Part shown: positions 1 to 8,359 of the stretch, piece by piece | Layout: each line of letters begins with the position of its first letter | How positions within the stretch are numbered: the stretch's first letter is position 1 | Made by a program: the position numbers and the translations under genes | Notes under the pieces: model-generated | Seen by the model: only the letters and a program-made list of their open reading frames with translations | The model's database searches: none | Told to the model about the DNA's origin: nothing | Assembly (NCBI RefSeq): GCF_963422545.1 | Contig: NZ_OY730232.1 | Location: forward strand, 248,001 to 312,000 | Length of the DNA: 64,000 bases | Direction: 5' to 3' | From: an uncultured Flavobacterium sp. | Lineage (GTDB): Bacteria; Bacteroidota; Bacteroidia; Flavobacteriales; Flavobacteriaceae

Positions 1-3000
1 CTTAAATACCCTTTGCGTTTGCTCTCGTGATAATTTATCTAAGTTAATTAATTCTAAATTTTCCCGTTCATCATCTGTTGGCACATAAACTAAATCATTT
101 GGAGATAGAGTAAATAGTAAACGATTACCATTTTCATCTATTTCTAAAGCAGAACTTAATCCTTGTTTTTGTCTTTCAATAACTTCGTTTAAAGGAATTG
201 TTTTATAATTTCTTTTTCCTTTTTCATCTTGATATATTGCAAAAAATAAATTTGTTCCCTTTGCAGCTTCGACATACTTATCAATTTTATTTCCTGTTTG
301 ACCTAAACTGAATTTTCCGCCCTCTTCAAAAATTCGAACTTTTATAATTGGCTGATGTTTTTTTTCATTATTTAATGTTGTAATACTTTTATTCAATTCA
401 TCTAAGCCATTTTCAGAGAAAGCAATTTCGTGAGCTGGTATTTTTTTTCCGTTTTCATCGATCACATTTTGATAAATTTCCTGTGCTAAATGTTTTAGAA
501 GAATTTTTTGAATTCCTGTATCAGTTATTTTTTCGATTCTTTTTTCGTCAAAAGTAATATCAAGTATTTTTCGAGTTGCTGTAGCTTCTATATTTTCATA
601 AATCTGTACTTTTTCAATAGCTTTCTTATCTATTGTTACAGGAAAAGCTTTTAGGTGTTTCTTTAAACCATCATTATCATTAGGATATAGCTTAATTTTT
701 TCTTTTAGTTGTCTTTTAACTTCATTATCTACAATATAGTCAATGTGATCGATAGCATTTGCAATAGTGATATGACTTTGTTTGATCCGTTTTAAGATTA
801 CTTTTCCACTTACTGTTTCTGCATGCATTGGTTTTCTAATAGCCCAATTAGCACCTTTTATTTGTGCAGTGGTAATTTTCTTCATCACACCGTCTTCGTC
901 TTTCCAAACTTGATATTTATTTACCACTTTATTTATAACCCGAGTGTCTTGTTTGAAACTGATAATGGTTTGATTTAATTCATCTTCTGCATTTTTTGTA
1001 AAATCTTGCCAAGGCTTGTAAAATTCCCACTTGTAATTTCCATTTGCATCAAGTTTAGTTTTAAAACAGATTTTATTTCTTAATTCATGCTTGATTATTT
1101 TATCATTTTCATCTTTAGCATTTAAATTATTTAAATAGTTAATATGGGTTCTATTTACGCAGGCAATTACCAAAGCATCTAAGGCATGATGGCGATGGTC
1201 AATTCTTTTTTTATTAAATCCCTTAGCAATCTCGTCAGGAACAGTCGTCTGAAAAACTTGTTTCCCTCTATTTCCAAATTCATCTCTTTTTAATTCTAAT
1301 TGGCCAAAATTTGTTGAATTTGTTATAGCATTCATTCGTTCAAAACGAGGTGCAACTATCTTGTTCCAAACATCGTTTAATCCCCAATCTTGCTTCATTT
1401 TTGAAGTTATGGGGCCATTTAAAGAAACGAGATGTTTTGAGGTCACTTCCTGTTCATCATCTTCTCGAACTATTTTACTCAAAAGATTTTTTACAATTTT
1501 ACTGATGTATTTTGTGTCATTTAATTGTCTCTCGATAAATTTTTCTGGAATTTCTTCAGTCAATAATCGCTTTTGCTTGTTTTTGTTTTTATTGTAATAA
1601 CTGGTTATGTGTTGGTTGTAAGCTTCCTTGGTAAAGATTTTTACTGTTGCTCCTCCGGTCAAGGGTACAATTCGACCTTCATTTTTCAATATAAATTCTA
1701 ATGCAGTCTTATTTCCTTTCAAATGGTTTACTTCAGATTCGCAAATGACTTTATTTGATAAAGAATCATCAAATAATCTCGATTGTGGAACAATATGTTC
1801 AATTTGATATTTGTATGTGAATAAATCACTTAATGGAATTAATTTTCCGGTGTAGGGAGAAATATATCCTTGTTCCAGCCAAAGTTTATATTTGTTAATT
1901 TCAGAAGCCGTCGGTTTTACATTTTTTCTTATTTTATCAATCTCTTCTAGTTTTTCTTTTCTGTTTTCACTGCTGTAAACTCCTTCCTCATAAATTTTTA
2001 GTATTTCCTGTTGACTTGGCGAATATGGACGAATATCTTGCTCTGAATTTGAATCATTTTTTAGTTCTGCTAAAATGGCTTTGATTCGCAAATTTGTATT
2101 TTCATTTTGGGAAATTTGTCCGGTCAGCCTTTTACGAGTCACCTTGTCATTCTTCATTTCGCGACCTAATTCGATATGAATTTCGTCAAAAAAGTTCTCT
2201 TTTCCTTTTCCATAATTTTGCCAAATATCTTTCACAACACGTAATGTCTCTGTAATAACTTGCTCTACAATTGGATTTCGTAAGGAATGTTGTTTGAAAT
2301 CATGTTTTAAAAAGTGCTCAATATCGGCAGCAGTTTTCCATTTCGAAATATCGCTGGATTCGCTATGACGATCATATATAATATAAGAAGCTAACCATAA
2401 TGGCAAACCTTTGAAATCAGAGAGAACACGCAAATGAATTGCTTTTTCACGAACACGAGTTCTTATATTTTCGTCATATTCTCCAGTCTGTATTTTGTCA
2501 ATTCTGGTGAATGTTTTGGGATCAATATTGTTTTCATTCCATAAACTTCCAAAACGCATTAATGGTAGTATTTTTTTTATTGCTTTTTCAGAATAGGAAC
2601 CATAATCTTTTTTATAAGGCTTTAATTTTAAAAAGTTTACAATAAATTCATCAGGTAACGTATGCTGTTTAGCGAAAGTTGTAATTGCTTTCGTGATTTC
2701 AATTTTATCAGTAACAGAGTATAAAATATGCCATAAATCCTGAGTGTTTTTTGCGTCAAAAAAAGATTTGTCTACATCGATTTTTGCAATTGCATTCAAA
2801 AATTGATTTCTCGTTTCGTTGCAAGGATATATTTTGTCTTCAACAAAATTCCATCTGAATTTATCTTCTTTTAATTTAAAGTATGCTAAGAATTGTTTTT
2901 GACTGATTTCAGCTTTATCATTTAACCAATTAAATAATTCTACTAAATTCTCTTCTGTTTTTATATAGCTAATAGTAACATCTATATCAAACTTTAATTT

Positions 3001-4392
3001 ATTGCCAATTATTTTTTCTTTTTCATATATTTTTAGGTTTTTCGCAAACTGTAATAATCTGAATTCTTGATAAATAGGATTTGACTTTGCGATACATTTT
3101 ATTGGTTTTACAATCTGTTTTCCATTGCTGTCTTTTACTAATACTCCTTTTTTATCTTTTATAGGTCTAAATTCTAAAGAGCAATCCCTAATTAATGAAG
3201 TTTTGCTTTTAAGCGGACGTTGATAAAAAATTATATCGTCTAAAAATAAATACTCAAAACCTCGATCTTTTATATTGTTTTTGTGAGCATCATTATGCTT
3301 GTACAATTCATCAATGCATTTTTTATACAGATTTTTATCTGTTAATAAATCTTTGTGAAATTCAATCTGAGTTTTAAGGATTTTCGATATTTCATCTTTA
3401 TAAAATTTTCTTTCAATTGTTTGAACTAATTCGCCTTTTATCTTTTGACTGGGATTTTTTAAAAGTTCATCATAAATATAGGAACCAACCGATTTTTCAC
3501 TTTGATTAATTGTTTGTTCTGTTCTTATTTTTATTAAACGCCAATCATCTTCATTTGGTGATCTAAAATTTCTCTTTTCTTCGTTATCTTTATTTAGTTT
3601 TACAGTTCCATCATCATTCAACTCAGTAGTTACTACAAAATTCTTTGGTTTTCCAATCCAGTCAAATAGCGGGATTTTGCTTTCACGCTTATAAATCCAG
3701 TCATTTTCAAGAATTACATTATACCATATACCTGATTTTCCTTTCCCTCTCTCAATTACATTAATAACAGTAAGAGTGTGAAATTCTTCCAGTATATTTT
3801 TATTTTCTTCCTCTTCTTCCCCACGTAATTGATAATACCCCCTTTTTTGATTAAAATTGAGTAATATCCAAGCCAATTCTTCTTTAGATATTTTTTTTGT
3901 TAATGCTTTTTTTCTTAAATAAAACATAGTCCAATCATAAGGGACCTTTTTTAAATCAGGATATAAAAGTTTAAACTCTGATAGCATTTCTTTATAGCTT
4001 TCTAAAAATAAAAACTGATTTTTACCACTTTCATTTTTATAAAAAGATAGTTTTTCTTCTCTCTCAGGTTTAAATTGCCCAAGCTTTCTAGTGAAATCAA
4101 TTGCTTCTGAATAATGTTTTGGGAGAAAATCAAGAATATTTAAAACCCTATGAAGTCTTTCTCTTCTTAATAAAAAACGCTGCACCAGTCGTCTAGCTCC
4201 TCTATACTTTGTTCTTTCGGCAGTTTGAGAAATAGATACACCACTATCAAATTTCCCTAATACATCTTGACTCATAGGGATGATTCTGCAGCCTAATCCT
4301 TCAAGATTTCCAAGTTTATTGTCAAAGTCATTATTTATTAATGCCCATCCAATACTATTTGTTCCTAAGTCTAATCCTAATATTTTTTTCAT
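1..4392 (-). CDS. cas9: CRISPR-associated endonuclease Cas9, type II-C (3' end outside window)
   Basis: RNA-guided DNA endonuclease of a type II CRISPR system. The frame is open for 1464 codons from the ATG at 4392 to the window edge, so only the last C-terminal residues and the stop are missing. RuvC-I is at the N-terminus (GLDLGTNSIGWA, Asp8), followed by an arginine-rich bridge helix (YRGARRLVQRRFLLRRERLH). RuvC-II is IHIELGRE (Glu741), the HNH motif is IEHIVPQSRLFDDS (His866), and RuvC-III is DHRHHALDALV (His1068/1069, Asp1072). All catalytic residues I looked for are present. A length near 1470 aa fits Bacteroidota II-C Cas9 proteins, which are usually followed by cas1 and cas2; those would lie to the left of position 1. 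A tracrRNA is encoded divergently just upstream, which supports a functional system. High confidence in identity; activity is not shown. Confidence 0.97.
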   Translation of the reverse strand, partial: MKKILGLDLGTNSIGWALINNDFDNKLGNLEGLGCRIIPMSQDVLGKFDSGVSISQTAERTKYRGARRLVQRFLLRRERLHRVLNILDFLPKHYSEAIDFTRKLGQFKPEREEKLSFYKNESGKNQFLFLESYKEMLSEFKLLYPDLKKVPYDWTMFYLRKKALTKKISKEELAWILLNFNQKRGYYQLRGEEEEENKNILEEFHTLTVINVIERGKGKSGIWYNVILENDWIYKRESKIPLFDWIGKPKNFVVTTELNDDGTVKLNKDNEEKRNFRSPNEDDWRLIKIRTEQTINQSEKSVGSYIYDELLKNPSQKIKGELVQTIERKFYKDEISKILKTQIEFHKDLLTDKNLYKKCIDELYKHNDAHKNNIKDRGFEYLFLDDIIFYQRPLKSKTSLIRDCSLEFRPIKDKKGVLVKDSNGKQIVKPIKCIAKSNPIYQEFRLLQFAKNLKIYEKEKIIGNKLKFDIDVTISYIKTEENLVELFNWLNDKAEISQKQFLAYFKLKEDKFRWNFVEDKIYPCNETRNQFLNAIAKIDVDKSFFDAKNTQDLWHILYSVTDKIEITKAITTFAKQHTLPDEFIVNFLKLKPYKKDYGSYSEKAIKKILPLMRFGSLWNENNIDPKTFTRIDKIQTGEYDENIRTRVREKAIHLRVLSDFKGLPLWLASYIIYDRHSESSDISKWKTAADIEHFLKHDFKQHSLRNPIVEQVITETLRVVKDIWQNYGKGKENFFDEIHIELGREMKNDKVTRKRLTGQISQNENTNLRIKAILAELKNDSNSEQDIRPYSPSQQEILKIYEEGVYSSENRKEKLEEIDKIRKNVKPTASEINKYKLWLEQGYISPYTGKLIPLSDLFTYKYQIEHIVPQSRLFDDSLSNKVICESEVNHLKGNKTALEFILKNEGRIVPLTGGATVKIFTKEAYNQHITSYYNKNKNKQKRLLTEEIPEKFIERQLNDTKYISKIVKNLLSKIVREDDEQEVTSKHLVSLNGPITSKMKQDWGLNDVWNKIVAPRFERMNAITNSTNFGQLELKRDEFGNRGKQVFQTTVPDEIAKGFNKKRIDHRHHALDALVIACVNRTHINYLNNLNAKDENDKIIKHELRNKICFKTKLDANGNYKWEFYKPWQDFTKNAEDELNQTIISFKQDTRVINKVVNKYQVWKDEDGVMKKITTAQIKGANWAIRKPMHAETVSGKVILKRIKQSHITIANAIDHIDYIVDNEVKRQLKEKIKLYPNDNDGLKKHLKAFPVTIDKKAIEKVQIYENIEATATRKILDITFDEKRIEKITDTGIQKILLKHLAQEIYQNVIDENGKKIPAHEIAFSENGLDELNKSITTLNNEKKHQPIIKVRIFEEGGKFSLGQTGNKIDKYVEAAKGTNLFFAIYQDEKGKRNYKTIPLNEVIERQKQGLSSALEIDENGNRLLFTLSPNDLVYVPTDDERENLELINLDKLSREQTQRVFK

Positions 4393-4485
4393 CGCTAAAA
4401 AATTAATTACGAAATTTAGTTAAAAGAAAATTAATAGGTTTATGGAAAACCGTAATTAGAGATAGTTATTTTTATTGTATTATTG

Positions 4486-4568
4486 TACTACAATTTTGAA
4501 GCAACTCACAATAAGGATTATTCCGTTGTGAAAACATTCAAAGCGGCCTCTAAAGGGTCGCTTTTTTT
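4486..4568 (+). ncRNA. tracrRNA for the adjacent Cas9
   Basis: The segment starts with a likely anti-repeat (about 4486-4513). Its reverse complement begins ATTGTGAGTTGCTTCAAAAT, close in style to type II-C repeats of Bacteroidota, which typically start GTTGTG. It continues into a hairpin (CACAA at 4507-4511 pairs with TTGTG at 4526-4530; inner GGA/TCC) and ends in an intrinsic terminator (AGCGGCC at 4542-4548 pairs with GGTCGCT at 4556-4562 with one G-T wobble, followed by seven T). This is the expected tracrRNA architecture: anti-repeat, nexus-like stem, terminator hairpin. It sits about 100 bp upstream of cas9 on the opposite strand. The 5' end is not defined by sequence alone. The CRISPR array is not in the window, so pairing to the repeat could not be checked directly. 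Confidence 0.85.
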
Positions 4569-5450
4569 ATACTTATTATTCTTGGCATCATGATAATTTA
4601 TTTATAACGTTTCCCTTAAAGAAAACCAAAAAGTATAAACTATCTTCAGTTAGCTTCTTTTAATTGTGCGTGATAAGAGTTCAAACCAAAATTTATTTTT
4701 TTCAAGATGTACCTTATAAAACATTAAAGATCGACTTAAGCTTAGATTAAAGTAAAGGTTCAGTTGTTAATTCAACATGAAATAAACAAATATTTACAAT
4801 AAATACGTGATAAAAGTGTCATACTAACTTTTGTGGCAAAATCATAGCACATCTGTATTTAGAAAAAAGGAGATCTAGTAAAATCAAGGCTTAAGAAGTT
4901 TAGGTTTGAATATATTAAAATTAGTAAATTATGTCGTGCAAATTCTATTATATTATGTTGTATCGAATCTATTAGATAATACAGATAGAAACAGAACTTC
5001 CCCATTTGCCTTTACTGAAATGTGGGGGCTATAGTAAACTGTAATGAATTATGGACTTTAACTAAATACAGAGAATTGCTTTTGACTAAGTAGATTTGTT
5101 GTTTATTTTTAATAATAAAAAAGAGTTTTTTTTAAGAAAGCCTCTTTTTTATTCTCTTTTGCTAAATTATTAGTTTTTTTCTTGTTTTATTTTTGCCTAA
5201 TTATACTCTTCATCGATTTAGTCTAGCAGTTCATCGAAAAACAACTAATAGTCTAATAAATAGATGTTTATATTTTTTAATTATTAGAAACATTATGTAA
5301 ATTTGTTGCGTAATAATTCAATAAAATGAATCTGTAAATGTTTTTTATTGATTATTATGGTAACAAGAACAGCCTTTTTGTTACATGAAAACCTACACAA
5401 TAAAAACCTACATAATAATTTGTATTAATAACCAATTAAATATATTTATT
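4569..5450. other. Intergenic region between tracrRNA and the curli operon
   Basis: About 880 bases without a convincing gene; the sequence is AT-rich with stops in all frames. It contains one hairpin (AAAAAAGAG at 5117-5125 with CTCTTTTTT at 5142-5150) that could terminate transcription on either strand, and a possible promoter near 5298. I see no CRISPR repeats and no tRNA. Confidence 0.6.
5298..5305 (+). promoter_or_regulatory. Possible -7 promoter element for the curli operon
   Basis: TAAATTTG matches the Bacteroidota sigma-A -7 consensus TAnnTTTG and lies about 145 bases before the chosen start of the first curlin gene. No clear TTG -33 box was found at the usual spacing, so this is a weak call. 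Confidence 0.3.
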
Positions 5451-6317
5451 ATGAAAAAAGTAATTTTTTGCATCTCAGCGATGCTGATGGCTTTGACTAG
5501 TTTTGGGCAAAGCAATGAGAGTACAATTTTGCAATCAGGTCACAACAACGATGTAACAGTTGCTCAAGATGGATGGAAAAACGTATCTGATGTAACTCAG
5601 GGCGGGCAGGGTAATGAAGCGGATGTAAACCAAGATGGTAAGTATAATAAAGCTACCATTACGCAATACGGTAAAGATAATAATGCTGAAATTAATCAAA
5701 AGGGGAATAGTGGGGTTGCAAATATTTCACAAGCATGTAATAGTGTAGACAATACCGTAGTTATTTCACAAACAGCAAGTGACGGTAAAGATTGCCCAAC
5801 CTGCCAAATACAAACTCCTTGCAGTACCTGTGGTGATGGTGACCATCATGGTAACGGTGATGGCGGTGATGATAATGAGCATGGTAATCATGACGGAGAT
5901 CATAATCATAATGATCGTGTTGCACATGGTAACAGCTATGGTAGTGGCAGTGGCCCTAATCTAGCTAATGTTAATCAAGAAGGTAAACATAACAAAGCTT
6001 ATGTTGATCAAGATGGTAAAGGTAACGAAGCTAATATTGATCAAGGTGGTAAAAATAATTGGGCCAAAATTGACCAATGTGGTAAAGACAACTATGCCGA
6101 AATTAATCAAGACGGTTCTTATAACAAAGCTAATATAGAACAAAATGGTAAAGAAAATGACGCTTATATCAATCAAGATGGTCATAATAATGATGCTTTA
6201 ATCAAACAAGGCGGTGAAGGTAATTATGCTATCACGACTCAAAATGGTTGGGGGCAAAACAGTATGATTACACAATGTGGTAAAGACCTTTATGCTTCTG
6301 TAACTCAGAAAAATTAA
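5451..6317 (+). CDS. csgA: Curlin-repeat amyloid subunit with Cys/His/Asp-rich insert
   Basis: Probable major subunit of an extracellular curli-type amyloid fibre. The start at 5451 gives a clean signal peptide (MKKVIFCISAMLMALTSFGQ); an upstream in-frame ATG at 5385 would put 22 extra residues before it and is less likely. The mature 288-aa product is built from about 16 short repeats of the form N-x-A-x-I-x-Q-x-G, the strand-turn unit of CsgA/CsgB. An unusual insert near residues 110-165 splits the repeats. It carries two CxxC motifs (CPTC, CSTC) and then a stretch rich in His, Asp, Gly and Asn (for example DHHGNGDGGDDNEH), which looks able to bind metal. It is first in an operon with the other curli genes. 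Family call is strong; assigning it as CsgA rather than CsgB rests on order and repeat number. Confidence 0.9.
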   Translation: MKKVIFCISAMLMALTSFGQSNESTILQSGHNNDVTVAQDGWKNVSDVTQGGQGNEADVNQDGKYNKATITQYGKDNNAEINQKGNSGVANISQACNSVDNTVVISQTASDGKDCPTCQIQTPCSTCGDGDHHGNGDGGDDNEHGNHDGDHNHNDRVAHGNSYGSGSGPNLANVNQEGKHNKAYVDQDGKGNEANIDQGGKNNWAKIDQCGKDNYAEINQDGSYNKANIEQNGKENDAYINQDGHNNDALIKQGGEGNYAITTQNGWGQNSMITQCGKDLYASVTQKN

Positions 6318-6464
6318 AATTAGCTATAATTATAGGTGGATTTGAGGATCGAGTCTACCTATAATTTTTAGATGAAATTTTATTTTGGATACGAATTCAA
6401 GTTTTTCCGATTAAAATTAATTAATGTTGTTTATTTTCTTTTGTTAATAATTAATTCATAAGTC

Positions 6465-6983
6465 ATGAAATCATATATATATATCTTTTTATTTGTGTTG
6501 ATAATTTCATGGTCATTTCAAGTAAATGCTCAAGAAGAACAATTTAATTCTTCAATAGAAACAAATAATTTGATAAATAAAGAGTTTGTTTCAGTTCAAA
6601 ATACAGATCAAAATAATCTAAAAACTTCAAATAGCTATTTATTAAATAATAATATGATTCAAATTTCACAGGTTGGATACTCTAATTATGCAGATGTGAA
6701 TGTTAAAAGTAATAATGCTAAGATGACAATTAATCAAGATGGATCTGGTAATTATTTAGAAGTTTATAAAAGTGCTAAACAAATCAATCAATCGATAGTA
6801 CAAACGGGAAACAATAATTTTATTAGTGATTTTTCATTGTATTCCGGAACTCCAATTGATGTGATTTTTAATCAGGAGGGTAATAATTTAAATATTTTTA
6901 ATAATGGTTCAAATTCGATCTCCAAAGATTTAAAAATTTCACAAACAGGGAACTCAGGTAGTGTATACATCTTCAATCGTTAG
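6465..6983 (+). CDS. csgB: Curlin-repeat protein, CsgB-like minor subunit or nucleator
   Basis: A 172-aa secreted protein with a signal peptide ending near residue 22 (FQVNAQ). It contains irregular curlin repeats (MIQISQVGYSNYADV, MTINQDGSGNYLEV, SIVQTGNNNF, LKISQTGNSGSVYIF) separated by non-repeat stretches. Few, degenerate repeats are typical of a nucleator or minor curlin more than of the fibre subunit. It lies about 150 bp after the major curlin and 3 bp before the CsgE gene, so it is probably co-transcribed. The CsgB role is inferred from position and repeat quality. Confidence 0.75.
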   Translation: MKSYIYIFLFVLIISWSFQVNAQEEQFNSSIETNNLINKEFVSVQNTDQNNLKTSNSYLLNNNMIQISQVGYSNYADVNVKSNNAKMTINQDGSGNYLEVYKSAKQINQSIVQTGNNNFISDFSLYSGTPIDVIFNQEGNNLNIFNNGSNSISKDLKISQTGNSGSVYIFNR

Positions 6984-6986
6984 ATT

Positions 6987-7721
6987 ATGAAATTAGCTTC
7001 ATTAAATAAAATCTGCATCATTTTGTTAGTATTAAACTCACGAATTGTATTTTCGCAGGATGTTAAAGCTAAGATTGATGTTGAAAAAGTAGAGAATGTG
7101 TTGTTTATAGCCGGTACGGCTGAAAATTTAAAATCAGTTTATAAAAATATTTCATTCAATCTGGTGGTTTTAAAAAAAAATAAATCAGACACTAATAAAT
7201 CAAATAGTACACAAGATGGTCGTGTTACGTTAGAACCATTGCAAAAAGTTTCTCTTTCTAAAACACAAATTAATGTAAGTAAAGATGACCAAATCACAAT
7301 TGTATTATTTATTTATGATGAAAATAATACCGTTATAGGAAAAGATAAAGTTATAATAGGTGATAATAATGTTAAGGCCGAACCAAATGGTGCTAGTTTA
7401 AAGCCTAAAGATGGTTTAGAAATGATAGGTATAGTTTCAAATGAGACCAAAACGAAATTGGGTAATGACTTTTATGATTTATTTTATAAAGAATATGATA
7501 AATTAAAGATTAATTCTCCTAAAATTATTTCCATTCAAGAGGAATTAACTTTTGGTCGGACAACAAAAATTATTGTAAATATTGATGGAGAAATTATTGA
7601 TGAATTTATTGCCAGACCAGATGAAGATTTTTTAGAATATATGGCAAAAACATCCAGTTCTAAAGTTTTTACATATTTTAAAAAGATAGAGAAACAGGAA
7701 AAAAGTATTTTACATTATTGA
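6987..7721 (+). CDS. csgE: CsgE curli secretion factor with N-terminal CsgH-like domain
   Basis: The C-terminal part (about residues 135-244) matches CsgE, the periplasmic factor that caps the CsgG channel and gives it specificity: a LGNDFYDLFY segment, QEELTFGRTTKIIVNID, then DEFIARPDEDFLEYMA. After a signal peptide (ending near VFSQ, about residue 24), residues ~25-125 form a separate beta-rich domain with a central STQDGRVTLEPLQKVSLS stretch. That resembles CsgH/CsgC-type curli inhibitors, which have a similar SQSG...L..L motif. At 244 aa the protein is about twice the usual CsgE length, consistent with a fusion. It starts 3 bp after the csgB-like gene. The CsgE call is firm; the CsgH-like call is from motif pattern only. 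Confidence 0.85.
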   Translation: MKLASLNKICIILLVLNSRIVFSQDVKAKIDVEKVENVLFIAGTAENLKSVYKNISFNLVVLKKNKSDTNKSNSTQDGRVTLEPLQKVSLSKTQINVSKDDQITIVLFIYDENNTVIGKDKVIIGDNNVKAEPNGASLKPKDGLEMIGIVSNETKTKLGNDFYDLFYKEYDKLKINSPKIISIQEELTFGRTTKIIVNIDGEIIDEFIARPDEDFLEYMAKTSSSKVFTYFKKIEKQEKSILHY

Positions 7722-7808
7722 TTTCTATGTTAGTTATTGGTAATTAACAGATTAGAATTAATTATCGTTAGTCAAGTCATTTCGTGTACTATTTTAAATT
7801 TATATCAC

Positions 7809-8213
7809 ATGAGAACATTTACTTTAATTATATGTTTATTTGGCGTATACATTAGTTCAAACGCACAAGATTTGGTTTACAAACCAATAAATCCAGCTTT
7901 TGGCGGAGATACATTTAATTATCAATGGATGTTAAATTCCGCAGATTCACAAAATAAATATAAAGAACCAGACAATAGTGCAGCAAATCAAACGGCATTG
8001 CAAAGTTTTAAGGATAATCTTAATAATCAGTTATTAAATCAAGTTTCCAATTCAATATTTCTAAAACAATTTGGAGATAAAGGAATTGTTCCCGGATCTT
8101 ATACTTTTGGCAGTTTGTCTGTGAATATTTATCCCTCAAATAAGGGATTAGTCGTTGATATTTTAGATACTGATACTGGAGAAAAAACCCAAGTGATTAT
8201 ACCTGGAGGATAA
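7809..8213 (+). CDS. csgF: Curli assembly protein CsgF
   Basis: CsgF sits at the outer mouth of the CsgG pore and helps anchor and nucleate the fibre. The start at 7809 gives a signal peptide (MRTFTLIICLFGVYISSNAQ); an in-frame ATG at 7737 would add 24 hydrophobic residues before it. The mature N-terminus DLVYKPINPAFGGD is the CsgF hallmark, the region that inserts in the CsgG channel in the E. coli complex. The 134-aa length is normal for CsgF. It lies between csgE and csgG in the operon. Confidence 0.93.
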   Translation: MRTFTLIICLFGVYISSNAQDLVYKPINPAFGGDTFNYQWMLNSADSQNKYKEPDNSAANQTALQSFKDNLNNQLLNQVSNSIFLKQFGDKGIVPGSYTFGSLSVNIYPSNKGLVVDILDTDTGEKTQVIIPGG

Positions 8214-8359
8214 CTTAATTAAATAAACAGAGTATCTTGAAATAGGTCAGTTTTTATAAGTTTTTTAGAAATAAATTGGGTTAATTGTTTAGCAATTTTG
8301 AATATGAAATTACTAAACAATTAATTTGCCTCAAACTAGTTAATAAATACTTACTACTT

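Noticed and set aside
4990..5035. Short similarity CCCCATTTGCC shared with 41135-41150
   Set aside because: Only about 11 bases, no flanking similarity or inverted repeats; likely chance.
5961..6185. Minus-strand frame within the curlin gene
   Set aside because: Antisense shadow of the curlin repeats, with an Ile/Phe/Val-rich composition caused by the repeat codons.
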